Source: a virus. Taken from it: a stretch of 33,827 bases of DNA. Location of the stretch: positions 1 through 33,827 of the IMG/VR virus record IMGVR_UViG_3300047094_000633; one strand, written 5' to 3'. Shown here one piece after another: positions 16,163 to 23,022 of the stretch. The number at the start of each line of letters is the position of its first letter. Within the stretch, counting starts at the first letter, position 1. The notes under the pieces were generated by a model. It was given only the letters and a program-made list of their open reading frames with translations, did no database searches and had not been told where the DNA came from. Made by a program: the position numbers and the translations under genes.

Positions 16163-16720
16163 ATGACAACAATCGCAGCTCTTGAAGGTATTGATTACGC
16201 TGTTCTAGTAGCTGACTCACAGATTACCGAGGACAACCTAGTAACGTTAGCAACGAGTACGCCGAAGATTCTTGAAGTAGGTAAGTATCTCATCGGTATC
16301 TCAGGTGATACAAGACCTGGTGACATCCTTGCTTACAACTGGAAGCCACCTGTATACAAGGGTGAAGAGCCAGCACAATTTATGGGTAAGAAGATTATCC
16401 CAAGCATTATCACAGCTTTCAATGACAACAACTACGACTACAACAAGGTGGACAAAGATGGTGGCTTCGATTATCTCATTGCTTTTAACGGCAACATCTT
16501 TCGGATTGCTTGTGATCTCTCTTTTTTCCAAGCAAATCACGGAGCGTATGGCATTGGTAGTGGGGGTCAGCTTGCTCTTGGCTACCTGTATTCAATTGTC
16601 AAACCTGATATGGAGTTAGCCTACGCAAAGAGACACGCCCGTAAAGCCGTAGAGATTGCGTCGGTCCTTGACGCTAATACTGGTAAGCCAATACAGTTGG
16701 TGGTACAGGAAAGGTTATGA
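16163..16720 (+). CDS. Proteasome-like / HslV-like Ntn hydrolase
   Basis: 185 residues from ATG 16163. A GTG 45 bases upstream is also in frame, but starting at 16163 gives Met-Thr-Thr-Ile, so Met removal would expose the N-terminal Thr expected of this family. Numbering from that Thr: Asp17 (Ala-Asp-Ser) and Lys34 in Thr-Pro-Lys-Ile correspond to the catalytic Asp and Lys of proteasome beta and HslV subunits. Later Gly-Ile-Gly-Ser-Gly-Gly-x-Leu-Ala-Leu-Gly matches the conserved Gly/Ser loop. The family cuts peptide bonds in the cytoplasm as ring complexes. It is the first gene of the early operon and may process phage or host proteins. Confidence 0.8.
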   Translation: MTTIAALEGIDYAVLVADSQITEDNLVTLATSTPKILEVGKYLIGISGDTRPGDILAYNWKPPVYKGEEPAQFMGKKIIPSIITAFNDNNYDYNKVDKDGGFDYLIAFNGNIFRIACDLSFFQANHGAYGIGSGGQLALGYLYSIVKPDMELAYAKRHARKAVEIASVLDANTGKPIQLVVQERL

Positions 16721-16824
16721 AGAAACTATTTAGAAAACTTCGTTGCTGGATATGGGGACATATCATCTTTGTAGATGGAGCAAGTGCTGAGGCAACTTGT
16801 ACAGAATGTGGGGAGGAGTTCTGA
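16717..16824 (+). CDS. 35-residue Cys-containing micropeptide
   Basis: ATG overlaps the preceding stop (ATGA) and its stop overlaps the next start (TGATG). The N-terminus is Lys/Arg-rich with Trp-Ile-Trp-Gly-His. The C-terminus has Cys28-x2-Cys31-Gly-Glu-Glu-Phe, a half zinc ribbon that together with Cys10 and His15 could hold one metal ion. Function unknown. Confidence 0.55.
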   Translation: MKKLFRKLRCWIWGHIIFVDGASAEATCTECGEEF

Positions 16825-16985
16825 TGGAGTTTAATACATACGAATATGTAGAACCAGAGTTCAGAGAAGTTACAGCAACAACTGAATACGCTGCACATTA
16901 CTGGTTTGAGCAGGGATGGAAAGCGTGTAGACTTGCTTTCTTGTTACATAAACAAGCAGACGAAGCTGGAGCATTTAGAGTATGA
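16824..16985 (+). CDS. 53-residue hypothetical protein
   Basis: The ATG at 16824 overlaps the preceding stop and follows GGGGAGGAG within about 5 bases, so I prefer it to the in-frame TTG at 16797. The N-terminal half is acidic and aromatic (Phe, Tyr, Glu). The second half is an amphipathic helix with Trp-Phe-Glu-Gln-Gly-Trp and His-Lys-Gln. It overlaps the nuclease gene by 4 bases (ATGA). No family recognised. Confidence 0.6.
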   Translation: MEFNTYEYVEPEFREVTATTEYAAHYWFEQGWKACRLAFLLHKQADEAGAFRV

Positions 16986-17923
16986 CAGACCCAAAGGAAC
17001 TACTGCTCACTGCACTACGTGCAGGTGATGCTAAGCGTTCACGATCTACACAAGTACAGATTGGTCCATCAGAGGTAGGTGGCTGTCGCCGTAAGGTGTG
17101 GTACCGACTTAACGATCAACCTGAAACTAATGACAACGAGCTAAAGTTAGCTGCGATTATGGGTACTGCTATCCACGCAGAAATTGAACGAGCACTAGCA
17201 GATAATCCAGATGTAATGATTGAAACATCTGTTGAATACAACGGAATGAAAGCACACATTGACTGTTTCGTACCAGGTACTGGTGATGTGATTGACTGGA
17301 AGACAAGCAAGGTCCGGAACCTTTCTTACTTTCCAACCAATCAGCAACGGTGGCAGGTACAGTTATACGGCTACCTCCTAGCTAACAACGGCTATGCGGT
17401 CAACCGAGTGTCACTGGTAGCAATTGCCAGGGACGGGGACGAAAGAGATGTCAAGGTTCATACCGAAGACTACGATGAGTCCATTGCACTAGAAGCACTC
17501 GGTTGGCTAGCGGCTGTTAAGGAAGCAAAGGAAGCACCAGCACCAGAAAAAGATGCAAGTTACTGTCAACATTATTGTAAGTTCTTTGACGCATCAGGTG
17601 AGATGGGATGCGTTGGTCTAAAAAAAGAACGTACGTCAGTCAGTGAAGTAATCATTGCTGACGAAGATATTGACAAGAACGCACTGTTATATCTACAGTT
17701 AGCAGCACAGATTAAAGAGTTAGAAACACAACAGGATTCTTTGAAGGCATCCTTCGAAGGAGTAATGGGTACTACTAATTCAGGTATCGAATTAAGTTGG
17801 ACAACTGTTAAAGGACGTGAGTCAGTTGACAGTGACGAGGTAGAAAAACTATTAGGGTTTGTCCCTAAGAAGGTAGGAGCTGAGAGTCAGCGACTATCAA
17901 TCAAGCAAAGTGGAGGCAAGTAA
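16982..17923 (+). CDS. Cas4/RecB-like PD-(D/E)XK exonuclease
   Basis: 313 residues. Core motifs of the RecB nuclease group are in order: Gly-Thr-Ala-Ile-His65, Asp94 in Ala-His-Ile-Asp, Asp105-Trp-Lys107 in Val-Ile-Asp-Trp-Lys-Thr, and Gln127-Leu-Tyr-Gly-Tyr. Cys35, Cys195, Cys199 and Cys210 could form the four-Cys iron-sulfur site of Cas4/AddB-type enzymes. Residues 215-313 are a helical tail. Such phage nucleases process DNA ends in recombination or replication. It stands directly before a gene with a C-terminal zinc motif, and the RecA-like ATPase and resolvase genes follow. Confidence 0.85.
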   Translation: MTDPKELLLTALRAGDAKRSRSTQVQIGPSEVGGCRRKVWYRLNDQPETNDNELKLAAIMGTAIHAEIERALADNPDVMIETSVEYNGMKAHIDCFVPGTGDVIDWKTSKVRNLSYFPTNQQRWQVQLYGYLLANNGYAVNRVSLVAIARDGDERDVKVHTEDYDESIALEALGWLAAVKEAKEAPAPEKDASYCQHYCKFFDASGEMGCVGLKKERTSVSEVIIADEDIDKNALLYLQLAAQIKELETQQDSLKASFEGVMGTTNSGIELSWTTVKGRESVDSDEVEKLLGFVPKKVGAESQRLSIKQSGGK

Positions 17924-18292
17924 ATGGCTACAGAAGGTACAAAGTTTCAAGTCAACTACAAGTTGGCAGATGGAACACTAATTAATCTTTACGCAGCAAA
18001 TGTTCAGGAACTAGAAACAGGTCTTAACGATCTAGGTATGGTTTCAACTTTGATTAAGGCAACAGGTGCAGAGTTCACAGGTGGACAATCAGCACCAACA
18101 GTTGCAGCAGTAGCACAAGCTTTCAATGCAACCCCAGTAGCTGCACCTGAACCAACAGCTGGCGCTAATGTATGTAAGCACGGTGCAATGACACTACGTT
18201 CAGGCGTAGGACAAAAGGGTCCGTGGTCAGGCTATATGTGTGCAGCTCCAAAGGGTGCGCCAGATAAGTGCGACACCATTTGGGTTCGATAA
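17924..18292 (+). CDS. Hypothetical protein with C-terminal zinc-ribbon motif
   Basis: 122 residues, starting directly after the nuclease stop. Residues 1-50 form a compact alpha/beta part, 55-80 an Ala/Pro/Thr linker. Residues 84-122 contain Cys84-x-His86-Gly, then Tyr-Met-Cys106 and Lys-Cys116-x3-Trp, a pattern I recall from actinophage DNA-metabolism proteins and likely to bind zinc. The neighbours suggest a role with single-stranded or recombining DNA, but no function is known to me. Confidence 0.65.
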   Translation: MATEGTKFQVNYKLADGTLINLYAANVQELETGLNDLGMVSTLIKATGAEFTGGQSAPTVAAVAQAFNATPVAAPEPTAGANVCKHGAMTLRSGVGQKGPWSGYMCAAPKGAPDKCDTIWVR

Positions 18293-18295
18293 CTA

Positions 18296-18571
18296 ATGCG
18301 GGAGCCAAGTCAATACGAAGCTCCTAGTTGTGCAACAATCGGAGGGGACTTTTGGTTTCCCGATAACGAATCTGGTATTCCTGGCGCATCCACAGTTGAT
18401 GCTACCTTTGCAAAGAATATTTGCAATAGGTGTCCTCATCGTAGAGAGTGCGCTGAATGGGGTATTAAGAACGAGGCTCACGGTATCTGGGGTGGTCTGA
18501 CGATTAGAGATCGTCAACGCATCAGACGTGATCGAGGAATCAAAATCTATCAGGAGGACGACGTTGCTTAA
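18296..18571 (+). CDS. WhiB-family iron-sulfur regulator
   Basis: 91 residues. Cys12, Cys43, Cys46 and Cys52 have the spacing of WhiB proteins (Cys, then Cys-x2-Cys-x5-Cys), followed by Trp55 and the Gly-Ile-Trp-Gly-Gly turn at 63-67. A basic C-terminal segment (Arg-Asp-Arg-Gln-Arg-Ile-Arg-Arg) fits the DNA-binding end. WhiB proteins occur almost only in actinobacteria and their phages and act by binding the principal sigma factor. In mycobacteriophage TM4 a WhiB protein blocks a host WhiB gene. Here it may redirect host transcription early in infection. Confidence 0.93.
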   Translation: MREPSQYEAPSCATIGGDFWFPDNESGIPGASTVDATFAKNICNRCPHRRECAEWGIKNEAHGIWGGLTIRDRQRIRRDRGIKIYQEDDVA

Positions 18572-19412
18572 CCTTTCCCGTGCTTGGAGTGGTGTGCTTA
18601 CCAAAGCAACACCGCTACCTGATGTGTGGAATGGGTTAGCAGTAGAAGGTATTAAGTTTCGCAGAGGCCAGGTATGTATGGTAGCTGCAGCACCTAATGC
18701 TGGTAAGTCTATGTTCGCTCTGATCTATGCAATCAAAGCCAAGGTTCCTACACTTTTCTTCTCCGCAGATACTGATACCACTACTGTAATGATGAGGTCT
18801 GTATCGCATCTATCTGGTCACTCACAAGTGACAGTTGAAGCAAACCTTTCTAATGATAGCAAGTACTACAATGCACACTTAGACAAACTTTCACACATCA
18901 AGTGGGTCTTTGATTCATCTCCAAACATTGATGATTTGGAGCTTGAGATCAGGGCCTACGTTGAACTCTATGGACAACCACCTGAGTTGATAGTCATTGA
19001 TAACCTAATGAACATCACTGCTGAGACAGACAACGAATGGGCAGGACTTAGAGCAATTATGATGGAGCTGCACGATATGGCACGCAAGACTGAGGCCTGT
19101 GTGATGGTGCTCCACCACGTATCAGAACAGTCAGAGTATGGGTCACCTAGTAACCCACCTCATCGCAGAGCAATCCACGGAAAGGTCAGTCAGTTACCTG
19201 CACTGATACTTACATTGGGCTATGACCCAGGACAAGGAATACTTAAGGTAGCACCGGTGAAGAATCGGTTTGGCGCACACACTGCTGATGGAAGCAAGTT
19301 TGCACAGCTACTGGTAAACTACGCAGCAGTACAGATATCAGATCAAAATGAGTTCGGTTGGATGTTAAGAAAAGATACGATTGCAGGATACCAAGGAGGG
19401 TATAATGTCTGA
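18564..19412 (+). CDS. RecA/DnaB-like ATPase (helicase or recombinase)
   Basis: 282 residues. The start is TTG 18564, six bases after a perfect AGGAGG at 18552-18557; a GTG at 18528 is also in frame but lacks a site. Walker A is Ala-Pro-Asn-Ala-Gly-Lys-Ser at residues 43-49 and Walker B is Leu-Ile-Val-Ile-Asp at about 143-147. Later His-His-Val-Ser and a Lys-Asn-Arg-Phe-Gly segment resemble DnaB-type RecA-core motifs, including the arginine finger. There is no N-terminal DnaB domain. It probably acts as the replicative helicase or as a RecA/Sak4-like recombinase, in line with the primase genes downstream. Confidence 0.8.
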   Translation: MLNLSRAWSGVLTKATPLPDVWNGLAVEGIKFRRGQVCMVAAAPNAGKSMFALIYAIKAKVPTLFFSADTDTTTVMMRSVSHLSGHSQVTVEANLSNDSKYYNAHLDKLSHIKWVFDSSPNIDDLELEIRAYVELYGQPPELIVIDNLMNITAETDNEWAGLRAIMMELHDMARKTEACVMVLHHVSEQSEYGSPSNPPHRRAIHGKVSQLPALILTLGYDPGQGILKVAPVKNRFGAHTADGSKFAQLLVNYAAVQISDQNEFGWMLRKDTIAGYQGGYNV

Positions 19413-19638
19413 ACAACAGTTATCAAATAAGTACCGAGACAATCTCAAAGCAGATGCTTTGCGTGCAGAAGTTGATGCACTACGTGAAGATGTTAATTCC
19501 ATCAAGGTAGACCTAACCAACTTCGTTGGTGCGCTGCTGCAATCTGGTGTTGTCGAGTTAGTCAAAGATGAAGAAGGCAACATCATCTATAAGATCAACA
19601 AGGTTGTACTGGTAGATGAGTCAGTACAACAAGACTAA
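19405..19638 (+). CDS. 77-residue coiled-coil protein
   Basis: ATG 19405 follows AAGGAGG by 5 bases; the in-frame ATG at 19381 has no site. It overlaps the ATPase stop by 8 bases. Residues 15-45 show Leu/Val heptads with Lys, Glu and Asp, a coiled coil. Residues 50-77 are two short strands. It may be an accessory factor of the ATPase (helicase loader or oligomerisation partner), only from position. Confidence 0.6.
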   Translation: MSEQQLSNKYRDNLKADALRAEVDALREDVNSIKVDLTNFVGALLQSGVVELVKDEEGNIIYKINKVVLVDESVQQD

Positions 19639-19966
19639 AGGTTCTCAGTTCGAGACAGATGTAATGAAATGGTTACGCAATAAAGGTGTAGCTGCAGAGC
19701 GTTTGTCTAAAGCTGGGGCAAAGGATGAGGGCGATATCGTAACTGTTATCGCGGGAGAAACCTATATCCTTGAACTCAAGAATAGGGCAACCCTATCGTT
19801 GCCTGAGTTCTGGAGAGAAGCACAAGTTGAGGCGCTTAACTACGCAAAGGCTCGTGGTATCGGGGAAGTACCCTTGTCTTATGTAATAGTTAAGCGTCGC
19901 AACGCATCAATAGATCAGGCTTGGGTAATCCAAGACTTAACTCAATGGCTAAAGGAGAAACAGTAA
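19616..19966 (+). CDS. Holliday-junction-resolvase-like PD-(D/E)XK nuclease
   Basis: 116 residues from ATG 19616, overlapping the preceding gene by 23 bases. Lys8-Gly-Ser-Gln-Phe-Glu13 at the N-terminus, Gly-Asp40-Ile and Glu53-Leu-Lys55 match the catalytic residues of Hjc/Hjr-type resolvases and related small nucleases. A Gly-Val-Ala-Ala-Glu-Arg-Leu strand leads to the Asp motif. Such enzymes cut four-way junctions to resolve replication intermediates before packaging. The partners in the operon are the RecB-like nuclease and the RecA-like ATPase. Confidence 0.78.
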   Translation: MSQYNKTKGSQFETDVMKWLRNKGVAAERLSKAGAKDEGDIVTVIAGETYILELKNRATLSLPEFWREAQVEALNYAKARGIGEVPLSYVIVKRRNASIDQAWVIQDLTQWLKEKQ

Positions 19967-20160
19967 TGCCATTTGGTAAACTTGCTACACGAAAACAGTT
20001 ACCTGTTAGGGAGATTGTTTATGTGCCTCATCAGTACGAGGATGTCTATTCAATGCTTGAAAGAAACATTATCAGTATCGAAGAAGCAAGAGAGTTACTA
20101 CACATCAACGAACAACTAGATAATTTAAGGAGAAACAGTAATGCCAGTACCAGAAGGTAA
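19966..20160 (+). CDS. 64-residue hypothetical protein
   Basis: ATG 19966 overlaps the resolvase stop (TAATG) and follows AAAGGAG. The sequence has a basic N-terminus, a Val-Tyr-Val-Pro-His-Gln-Tyr-Glu-Asp-Val segment, and a helical end (Ile-Glu-Glu-Ala-Arg-Glu-Leu-Leu) with a polar tail. No family recognised. Its last 20 bases overlap the next gene in another frame. Confidence 0.55.
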   Translation: MPFGKLATRKQLPVREIVYVPHQYEDVYSMLERNIISIEEARELLHINEQLDNLRRNSNASTRR

Positions 20161-20251
20161 CATCACAACATCAGAGATACTTGTACCAGAAGTTGTACCA
20201 GTAGAGGAAGTAACAGAAGAAGCTGAAGATGATTTGCCAGAACTGTCATAA
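20141..20251 (+). CDS. 36-residue acidic peptide
   Basis: ATG preceded by AAGGAG with an 8-base spacer. The 20 bases around this start are identical to those at 19952-19971, which suggests a duplicated initiation site. 12 of 36 residues are Glu or Asp, with many Val and Pro. Too short to classify. Its end overlaps the next gene by 23 bases. Confidence 0.45.
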   Translation: MPVPEGNITTSEILVPEVVPVEEVTEEAEDDLPELS

Positions 20252-20408
20252 AGGCGGAGAAGAAAATAGCCTTGCCCACTACAAGCGTTCATCTCATTGG
20301 CACGATAAGTGTGACGATAAGGGGTGTGTATGCCAGCACAAGACTGGTCCAGGGTACGTAAAGCGGGACGGTTCAAAGGTGCCGTTGATGCAAACTCAAT
20401 CCCCATAG
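20229..20408 (+). CDS. 59-residue Cys/His-rich zinc-binding protein
   Basis: Starts at ATG 20229 inside the preceding gene and ends inside the primase gene, in a third frame. Cys3-x2-Cys6-His7, then His23-Trp-His25-Asp-Lys-Cys28, Cys33-x-Cys35-x-His37 give at least two likely zinc sites. The density and ordered spacing of Cys and His are hard to explain by chance, so I regard it as a real gene. The start lacks a clear ribosome binding site and may depend on coupling. Function unknown. Confidence 0.6.
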   Translation: MICQNCHKGGEENSLAHYKRSSHWHDKCDDKGCVCQHKTGPGYVKRDGSKVPLMQTQSP

Positions 20409-20707
20409 GAGCAATTGTTTCGCACTATGGAGGTGAAGTACGTGAAGGCAAGAGTGCTTCGGTTCGTTGCTGTTTACATAGTGACAGTAGACGTTCAGCA
20501 GTTATCAATACTTATGACAATTTATATTTCTGCCATACCTGCGGTAAGGGTGGCAATGCAGCTAACCTAGTGTGCATACTAGAGAACTTGGAGTTTAACG
20601 ATGGCCTCAAACGTGCAGTCGAAATTGCTGCTGGAAGCGGCGCAACAATACGCACAGGCAATAAGTCCAGAAGCTCTAGCCGTACTAGAAGGACGTGGGA
20701 TCTCTGA
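20330..20707 (+). CDS. Primase zinc-finger protein (CHC2 domain)
   Basis: 125 residues from ATG 20330, with AAGGGG 5 bases upstream; a GTG at 20324 is also in frame. Cys47-x2-His50 and Cys68-x2-Cys71, with Tyr-x-Phe-Cys-His-Thr-Cys-Gly-Lys-Gly-Gly, match the CHC2 zinc domain of DnaG-type primases, which reads template DNA. Residues 30-46 carry the Ile-Val-x-x-Tyr-Gly start of the domain. From about residue 105 the sequence turns Ser/Arg-rich and loses character, where the next gene overlaps it in the +1 frame. It works with the Toprim protein that follows. Confidence 0.82.
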   Translation: MPAQDWSRVRKAGRFKGAVDANSIPIGAIVSHYGGEVREGKSASVRCCLHSDSRRSAVINTYDNLYFCHTCGKGGNAANLVCILENLEFNDGLKRAVEIAAGSGATIRTGNKSRSSSRTRRTWDL

Positions 20708-21251
20708 AGAAACAGCTGGACTGTTTCAGTTAGGAACTATTACTAACCCAATCAATGGTCACGAAATGTATGAAGGGTGGCTATCTATCCCATACATCAC
20801 AGCATCTGGTGGTTGTGTTGGCTTTAAGTTTCGCAGGCTAGACGATGCCAAGCCTAAGTATGGTTCACCTACTGGGCAAAAGGCACACCTGTATAACGTA
20901 TGTGACATCACTGTTGATTCACCTTACATCGTTGTATGTGAAGGTGAACTAGATGCGATAGTTACTAGCGGTGAGCTTGGTATACCTGCCGTGGGTGTAC
21001 CTGGTGTAGCTGCTTGGAAGCCACACTTTCCAAAGCTATTTGCGGGGTACGAAACTATCTATGTTGTTGGTGACAATGATGTTAAAGAGGATGGGTCTAA
21101 CCCTGGTGCAGAGTTTGCTAAACGTGTGGCTAACGAGGTAATGAACTCACAGATTGTTACACTACCACCAGGTATGGACATCAATGATTACTACTTGGCT
21201 AATGGAATTGATGCTACGAGAAAGTTACTGATAGGGGAGTCAAATGTATGA
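20601..21251 (+). CDS. Primase catalytic protein (Toprim domain)
   Basis: 216 residues from ATG 20601, with GGAG 7 bases upstream. It overlaps the CHC2 gene by 107 bases in the +1 frame. Residues 15-105 resemble the N-terminal part of a DnaG catalytic core. The Toprim motifs are Val-Cys-Glu114-Gly-Glu-Leu-Asp and Gly-Asp158-Asn-Asp160, which bind the metal ions for primer synthesis. The C-terminal residues 175-216 have a Leu-Pro-Pro-Gly-Met-Asp-Ile-Asn-Asp-Tyr pattern common in phage Toprim primases. Primase function is thus split between two polypeptides. Confidence 0.82.
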   Translation: MASNVQSKLLLEAAQQYAQAISPEALAVLEGRGISEETAGLFQLGTITNPINGHEMYEGWLSIPYITASGGCVGFKFRRLDDAKPKYGSPTGQKAHLYNVCDITVDSPYIVVCEGELDAIVTSGELGIPAVGVPGVAAWKPHFPKLFAGYETIYVVGDNDVKEDGSNPGAEFAKRVANEVMNSQIVTLPPGMDINDYYLANGIDATRKLLIGESNV

Positions 21252-21660
21252 CGATGACAAGAAGCGAGTGGGACACGATGCTACAGACTTTGCAGCATAT
21301 GGGCTTCCAGATCCTTTTAGTGGATATGCAAAGCGAGACGATAACAATACGTCCGATACCGACTCGATAGACTTTGACCACGTTAAGTTTGTTACTGATA
21401 TGTGGGAAGTCTTAGATGGCGCAGGTAACCTGCTCATCAAGAAGCACAAAGACTACGGCCCAACCAATATCAGCCTATCTCCAGGTGGACCGCTCAATGG
21501 TTTGCGTGTGCGTATGCACGACAAGACTGCACGCATCAACCACTTGATTGATAGCGGTGCAACACCAGAGAACGAGTCACTACGAGATAGCTTCATTGAT
21601 CTACTGAACTACAGTGCTATCGCACTGATGGTCTTAGATGGTAAGTGGCCTCGTGACTGA
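21244..21660 (+). CDS. DUF1599-like protein (nucleotide-modification-associated)
   Basis: 138 residues, overlapping the primase stop by 8 bases. Residues 1-45 are acidic and disordered-looking. Residues 50-138 contain Lys-His-Lys-Asp-Tyr-Gly-Pro-x-Asn-Ile, Gly-Gly-Pro-Leu-Asn-Gly-Leu-x-Val-Arg-x-x-Asp-Lys-x-x-Arg and Asp-Ser-x-x-Asp-Leu-Leu-Asn-Tyr, the pattern I know as DUF1599, an all-helical MazG-like family suspected to act on nucleotides. It may clean or adjust the nucleotide pool during phage DNA synthesis (inference). Confidence 0.78.
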   Translation: MYDDDKKRVGHDATDFAAYGLPDPFSGYAKRDDNNTSDTDSIDFDHVKFVTDMWEVLDGAGNLLIKKHKDYGPTNISLSPGGPLNGLRVRMHDKTARINHLIDSGATPENESLRDSFIDLLNYSAIALMVLDGKWPRD

Positions 21661-22285
21661 GCTGCACCCAGTAATCTATGACCTAGTGCCTAGCGTCGCT
21701 AACACTATCCATCGTAGGTATAAAGCTTACGTAGAAAAGGATGATGTAAAGCAGGAACTGATTGCTTGGTCTATGACTAGGGCAGAAGATCACATCATTG
21801 ATCTAATGGAACCTGTTGAGGAAAGACGTAAGCACAACGAGCAACGCATTGCCTGGCAGATGAGACGTGTAGCAGAGCGATACGCACGTAAAGAGAAAGC
21901 TGCTAAGTCTGGCTATCAGACTAATGATGAAGCCTACTACGAGTCAGCTACGCTTGGTCAGTTGCTACCCTTTGTTATTGCATCAGTCATAGATGGCACA
22001 GTATTAGAGCAGGCACAAGAGATGATTAGAGATGGGCAACCTAAAGGTTCATCATCTCCAGCAGAAGGTGGCAACCTACTTGCTAACCTAATAGACATCA
22101 AGAATGGCTTTCTTAAACTAGACCAAGAGGACCAGGCTATCTTGCGTATGCGCCATCACGAGAGCTTTACCCTGCAACAGATAGCACAGGTATTAGAGTG
22201 TGCTATCTCTACTGCAGATCGCAGGTGTGCTCAATCATTGCGTAGACTGCAAGATAATTTAGGCGGGGTTAGCCCCTGGCAATGA
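21653..22285 (+). CDS. Sigma-factor-like DNA-binding protein
   Basis: About 210 residues. I take GTG 21653, which overlaps the previous stop by 8 bases as in neighbouring genes; ATG 21638 is an in-frame alternative. The N-terminal half resembles the helical region 2 part of ECF-type sigma factors (Asp-Asp-Val-x-Gln-Glu-Leu). The C-terminal 50 residues (Leu-Asp-Gln-Glu-Asp-Gln-Ala-Ile-Leu-Arg-Met-Arg, then Thr-Leu-Gln-Gln-Ile-Ala and Ala-Asp-Arg-Arg-Cys-Ala) form a region-4-like helix-turn-helix. It may direct RNA polymerase to late promoters. The match is moderate. Confidence 0.65.
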   Translation: MTELHPVIYDLVPSVANTIHRRYKAYVEKDDVKQELIAWSMTRAEDHIIDLMEPVEERRKHNEQRIAWQMRRVAERYARKEKAAKSGYQTNDEAYYESATLGQLLPFVIASVIDGTVLEQAQEMIRDGQPKGSSSPAEGGNLLANLIDIKNGFLKLDQEDQAILRMRHHESFTLQQIAQVLECAISTADRRCAQSLRRLQDNLGGVSPWQ

Positions 22286-23022
22286 ACAGTATCTACAATG
22301 AAAACTGTTTGGACACTATGAAAGGTATGCAAGATAACTTCATAGACCTAACAGTTACATCTCCACCTTATGATGGCCTAAGAGTGTATAACGGATACTC
22401 ATTTAACTTTGATTCAGTTGCTTCTGAATTGTACAGAGTAACCAAGCAGGGTGGTGTAGTTGTATGGATAATAGGTGACTCTACAACTAAGGGTAGTGAG
22501 TCTGGTACATCTTTCCGCCAAGCTTTAGGATTCAAAGAAGCAGGGTTTAATCTGCACGATACTATGATTTGGCGTAAGAGTAACCCTATGCCAAAGTTTA
22601 GAAGCAAGCGTTACTTTGATGTCTTTGAGTATATGTTTGTACTGTCCAAAGGACAACCTAAAACCTTTAACCCTTTGATGCAATCTAATAAAAGAGCCGG
22701 TGAACTTTATGATTACACTGCCAAAGTAAAAACTAAGGGCAAGGTTAGAACCAAGAAAACATTTAACATCAATGATGAGCGATACAAAGATAACATCTGG
22801 GAGTGTGCTGTTGCTAAGAACGATACTGACCATCCAGCTGTGTTCCCTGAGTCTTTAATTGCAGACCACATAAAATCTTGGAGCAATGAAGGTGACATAG
22901 TTTACGATCCATTTATTGGGTCAGGCACAACAGCTTTGGCGGCACGTTCGCTTGGTCGTGCCTACATAGGTAGTGAAATAAGCCAGGAGTATTGTCAGAT
23001 TGCAGAGAGTAGATTATCTTGA
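22282..23022 (+). CDS. DNA methyltransferase, N4-cytosine/N6-adenine type, beta class
   Basis: 246 residues, overlapping the previous gene by 4 bases. Catalytic motif Thr-Ser-Pro-Pro-Tyr (residues 26-30) precedes the SAM-binding Asp209-Pro-Phe-Ile-Gly-Ser-Gly-Thr-Thr, giving the beta order. Ser-Pro-Pro-Tyr is typical of N4-cytosine enzymes, although some N6-adenine enzymes share it. Residues 95-180 are Lys/Phe-rich and include the likely target recognition region. In phages such orphan enzymes guard DNA against host restriction. It is followed within 4 bases by a possible nuclease-fold protein. Confidence 0.9.
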   Translation: MNSIYNENCLDTMKGMQDNFIDLTVTSPPYDGLRVYNGYSFNFDSVASELYRVTKQGGVVVWIIGDSTTKGSESGTSFRQALGFKEAGFNLHDTMIWRKSNPMPKFRSKRYFDVFEYMFVLSKGQPKTFNPLMQSNKRAGELYDYTAKVKTKGKVRTKKTFNINDERYKDNIWECAVAKNDTDHPAVFPESLIADHIKSWSNEGDIVYDPFIGSGTTALAARSLGRAYIGSEISQEYCQIAESRLS

